Part shown: positions 63,784-64,000 of the stretch, piece after piece
How positions within the stretch are numbered: position 1 is the first letter of the stretch
Layout of the letters: every line of letters begins with the position of its first letter
Source: Unio delphinus
Taxonomy: Eukaryota > Mollusca > Bivalvia > Unionida > Unionidae
NCBI GenBank assembly: GCA_029339505.1
Contig: JAQISU010000155.1
Coordinates: 16,321,501 to 16,385,500, forward strand
Length of the DNA: 64,000 nt
Reading direction: 5' to 3'
Made by a program: the position numbers and the translations under genes
The notes under the pieces: generated by a model
Told to the model about the DNA's origin: nothing
The model's input: the letters and a program-made list of their open reading frames with translations, nothing else
The model's database searches: none

Positions 63784-64000
63784 TATAACACGTGATTAAC
63801 ATTCTCTGCTTATGAGGGCGTAATGCGCGAAGAATAGTTTGACCTGTAAAGGTACGAATATTAACATCGGGAATACTATTTAAAGCAATTATATGAATAT
63901 TCCTATATTAAGTCATTTTGTATGACATCATTTTCTCAGTTGTAAACGTAAACGATGTTCATCTACAATTCTTAAGACAGTCCTGTCACAGATGATCATG
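63784..64000. other. Unassigned DNA to window end
   Basis: Nothing seen. Confidence 0.5.

Overview
The window looks like one contig from a marine invertebrate nuclear genome, most likely a mollusc (inference). It is AT-rich, crowded with long AT, CATA, GA and TTC microsatellites, carries several copies of a tRNA-headed SINE, and is dominated by nested transposable elements. I see no convincing intact host gene. The best host-like signal is a set of possible exons on the minus strand at 54476-55310.

Left part (1-17685). SINE copies and unassigned DNA come first. A CR1/L2-type LINE starts at 3721. It is split by a complete, very young LTR retrotransposon (4009-12387, minus strand) with 1732-bp LTRs, a 5-bp target duplication, PBS and polypurine tract. 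Its gag-pol has the order Gag-protease-integrase-RT-RNase H. Integrase before RT is the copia order in a Ty3/gypsy-type element, as in the Gmr1 clade. The interrupted LINE resumes after it and is split again by a 371-bp Penelope-type GIY-YIG fragment with a 13-bp target duplication.

Centre (17686-43700). Two Polinton/Maverick (adintovirus-like) elements lie one inside the other. Element A (20798-37190, about 16.4 kb) has 283-bp terminal inverted repeats with about 3 mismatches and a 5-6 bp target duplication. Its genes are: penton-like protein, membrane protein, fibre-like coiled coil, adenain-type protease, pVI-like protein, major capsid candidate, pX-like core protein, charged scaffold-like protein, HNH endonuclease, zinc protein, a giant PolB-helicase-HNH fusion, DDE integrase, zinc-ribbon plus phospholipase A2, and an A32/FtsK-type packaging ATPase. 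Nearly all frames are open; the integrase C-terminus and the zinc-ribbon/PLA2 junction are frameshifted. Element A inserted into the helicase part of the polymerase gene of element B (17686-20797 plus 37191-43700), an older, inverted relative that is full of stops and lacks its capsid half and right terminus. The A/B pair gives a built-in comparison: it shows which starts are conserved and exposes short palindromes of about 16 bp gained by A, some inside coding sequence.

Right part (43700-64000). Unassigned DNA holds a 58-bp tandem repeat, a gag relic, a decayed LINE with coiled-coil ORF1, endonuclease and RT pieces (49216-52752), a second integrase-before-RT gypsy relic (55620-56638), a second copy of the CR1/L2-like LINE (56680-58390), and microsatellites. 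A repeat block bounded by GA and CATA arrays appears twice in opposite orientations.

Together the element A genes describe a self-synthesising, virus-like mobile DNA: integrase and terminal repeats for insertion, polymerase-helicase for replication, ATPase and protease for packaging and maturation, capsid, penton, fibre, membrane-active and PLA2 proteins for particles and entry. Family names rest on motif recognition only; no database search was possible.
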